Of a DNA stretch of 64,000 nucleotides, positions 63,153 to 64,000 are shown in pieces. This DNA is from CAWAPS01 sp963783945 (lineage in GTDB: Bacteria > Actinomycetota > Acidimicrobiia > Acidimicrobiales > Palsa-688). How positions within the stretch are numbered: position 1 is the first letter of the stretch; every line of letters starts with the position of its first letter. Under the pieces are notes generated by a model. That model did no database searches and was not told where the DNA came from. It worked only from the letters and a program-made list of their open reading frames with translations. Made by a program: the position numbers and the translations under genes. The stretch lies in assembly GCA_963783945.1 (NCBI GenBank), contig CAWAPS010000019.1, positions 186,001-250,000 of the forward strand. Reading direction: 5' to 3'.

Positions 63153-64000
63153 GTGGACAAGATCTGGGCTAACTCGGGTGATTCTCATTTGGTGGAGCCG
63201 GATGATCTCTTTGCCGAGAGCTTGCCGCCCGCTTTGGCTGAGCGCATGCCGCGCAGCGTCAAGGATGAGGATGGGGGGTGGGAGACGATCTTTGTGGACG
63301 GCCAGCAGTTCCGGCGGCGGATGCCCCGTGTCGGCGTGCAGTTGACTGATGAGCAGGGGCGGACGGTGTCTGAGCGCGCTCCGGGAGCTAATGATCGGGC
63401 GTTGCGATTGCTGGATCTCGATGAGGAGGGGGTCTGGGCCGAGTTGATCTATCCGTCCCTCGGGATCTGGACTTCTTCGATTCGCGATCCGCAGTTGCTG
63501 GCGGCGGGGGCTCGGGCGATCAATGATTGGGCCATCGATTTTCAGCGGTTCTCGCCCCGGTACATTTGCGCCGCGACCATTCCGTTTCTGACCGTGGAGT
63601 CGGCCGTGGCCGAGGTGGAGCGGGCGGCCGGCCTCGGGTTTTACGCCGCGTCCTTGCCGGTGAAGCCCTCCATCGACGGTGACGACTGGAATCGGGAGTC
63701 GTGGGAACCGATGTGGGCGGCGCTGGAGGAGACCGGGATGGTCGTGTCGTACCACATCGGCAGTGAACCGCACGAGGCGGACAAGTCCAACGGCATCTAT
63801 TTTCGGGGGCCGGGTGGGGCGCTCTTGAACTATATGGAGACCACTTATGGGGGTCAGCGGGCTATCTCCAAGATGATCGCCAGCGGGGTGTTCGACCGTC
63901 ATCCCAGTTTGCGGGCCATTGTTTCCGAGGGCGGTGCGACCTGGGGGCCGTTCGTGGCCGACCGGCTGGACGAGGCTTACCGTCAGCACGCTCCTATGGT
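63153..64000 (+). CDS. Amidohydrolase 2 family protein, partial (runs off the window)
   Basis: An open frame from GTG 63153, 6 nt after AGGAGG, continuing past the window end. The 282 visible residues start MDKIWANSGDSHLVEPDDLF and include IYPSLGIWTSSIRDPQLLAA, VVSYHIGSEPHEADKSNG and HPSLRAIVSEGGATWGPFVA, the pattern of the ACMSD-like amidohydrolase 2 family, a metal-dependent TIM barrel. Its codons end in T far more often than in all other genes of the window (GAT, CAT, GCT, TTG), which suggests a different origin. The substrate is unknown. Confidence 0.85.
   Translation, partial: MDKIWANSGDSHLVEPDDLFAESLPPALAERMPRSVKDEDGGWETIFVDGQQFRRRMPRVGVQLTDEQGRTVSERAPGANDRALRLLDLDEEGVWAELIYPSLGIWTSSIRDPQLLAAGARAINDWAIDFQRFSPRYICAATIPFLTVESAVAEVERAAGLGFYAASLPVKPSIDGDDWNRESWEPMWAALEETGMVVSYHIGSEPHEADKSNGIYFRGPGGALLNYMETTYGGQRAISKMIASGVFDRHPSLRAIVSEGGATWGPFVADRLDEAYRQHAPM

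Overview
The window is high-GC bacterial chromosome with GTG and TTG starts, short intergenic gaps and many 4-bp ATGA/GTGA overlaps. The gene content (bioB with the small partner bsaP, an F420-type PPOX protein, DUF3052, MpaB/DUF2236, ECF sigma with a DGPF/YCII partner, ScyD-like propeller, HspR-type and LexA-type operators) points to an Actinomycetota genome. An acidimicrobial lineage is plausible but is an inference. No rRNA, tRNA, CRISPR array, prophage or transposase gene was seen.

Layout. 0.2-4.4 kb: MoxR ATPase, DUF58 and transglutaminase operon, the last gene frameshifted and ending inside a 149-bp palindromic element. 4.6-8.9 kb: lipoprotein, extradiol dioxygenase, serine hydrolase and small membrane proteins. 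9.0-12.5 kb: BaeSR-like two-component system divergent from a zinc-finger baeRF protein. 12.7-22.7 kb: FAD oxidase, thiolase-like enzyme, bioB-bsaP, hydrolase, MpaB, PPOX, DUF3052, dtd and OsmC. 22.8-31.6 kb: quinone oxidoreductase, GNAT, a 924-aa NLR-like LuxR regulator, Hsp20 divergent from an S4 protein, a SHOCT protein, a LexA-boxed micro-ORF and an HtrA-like protease. 31.6-36.3 kb: monooxygenase, a frameshifted ECF42-like sigma factor with its YCII partner, and PdxH. 36.4-46.0 kb: CoA-binding protein with MetY, cupin divergent from a LexA-boxed UvrD-like helicase, acyl-CoA dehydrogenase, GalT-like protein and acyl-CoA synthetase. 46.2-52.8 kb: PadR-ABC exporter operon, NudC and aldehyde dehydrogenase. 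53.2-59.6 kb: lipase divergent from rpiA, then pgl, gnd, pgi and an aldo/keto reductase. 59.7-64 kb: ScyD-like secreted protein, VOC remnant, HAIR-boxed DnaJ and an amidohydrolase that runs off the end.

The most interesting signals are non-coding. (1) An 11-bp-phased tandem operator (CTCCAC-N5-CTCCAT-N5-CTSSAC, S=C/G) occurs at three loci, one of them between the response-regulator gene and its divergent neighbour, and probably defines that regulator's regulon. (2) Two families of small palindromic elements occur three times each: R1, 94-96 bp with about 25-bp terminal inverted repeats and a 46-bp core, and R2, 87 bp, ungapped and nested-palindromic. They sit side by side at two of the loci. 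A third, larger element (R3) shares the TTAGGG-type ends, and element ends coincide with the stop codons of two genes. (3) LexA-type boxes lie on a probably leaderless 54-aa acidic micro-ORF and on a UvrD-like helicase. (4) A HAIR-type HspR box lies upstream of dnaJ.

Two single-base frameshifts (transglutaminase and ECF sigma) are either sequencing or assembly errors or real lesions. The sequence alone cannot decide.
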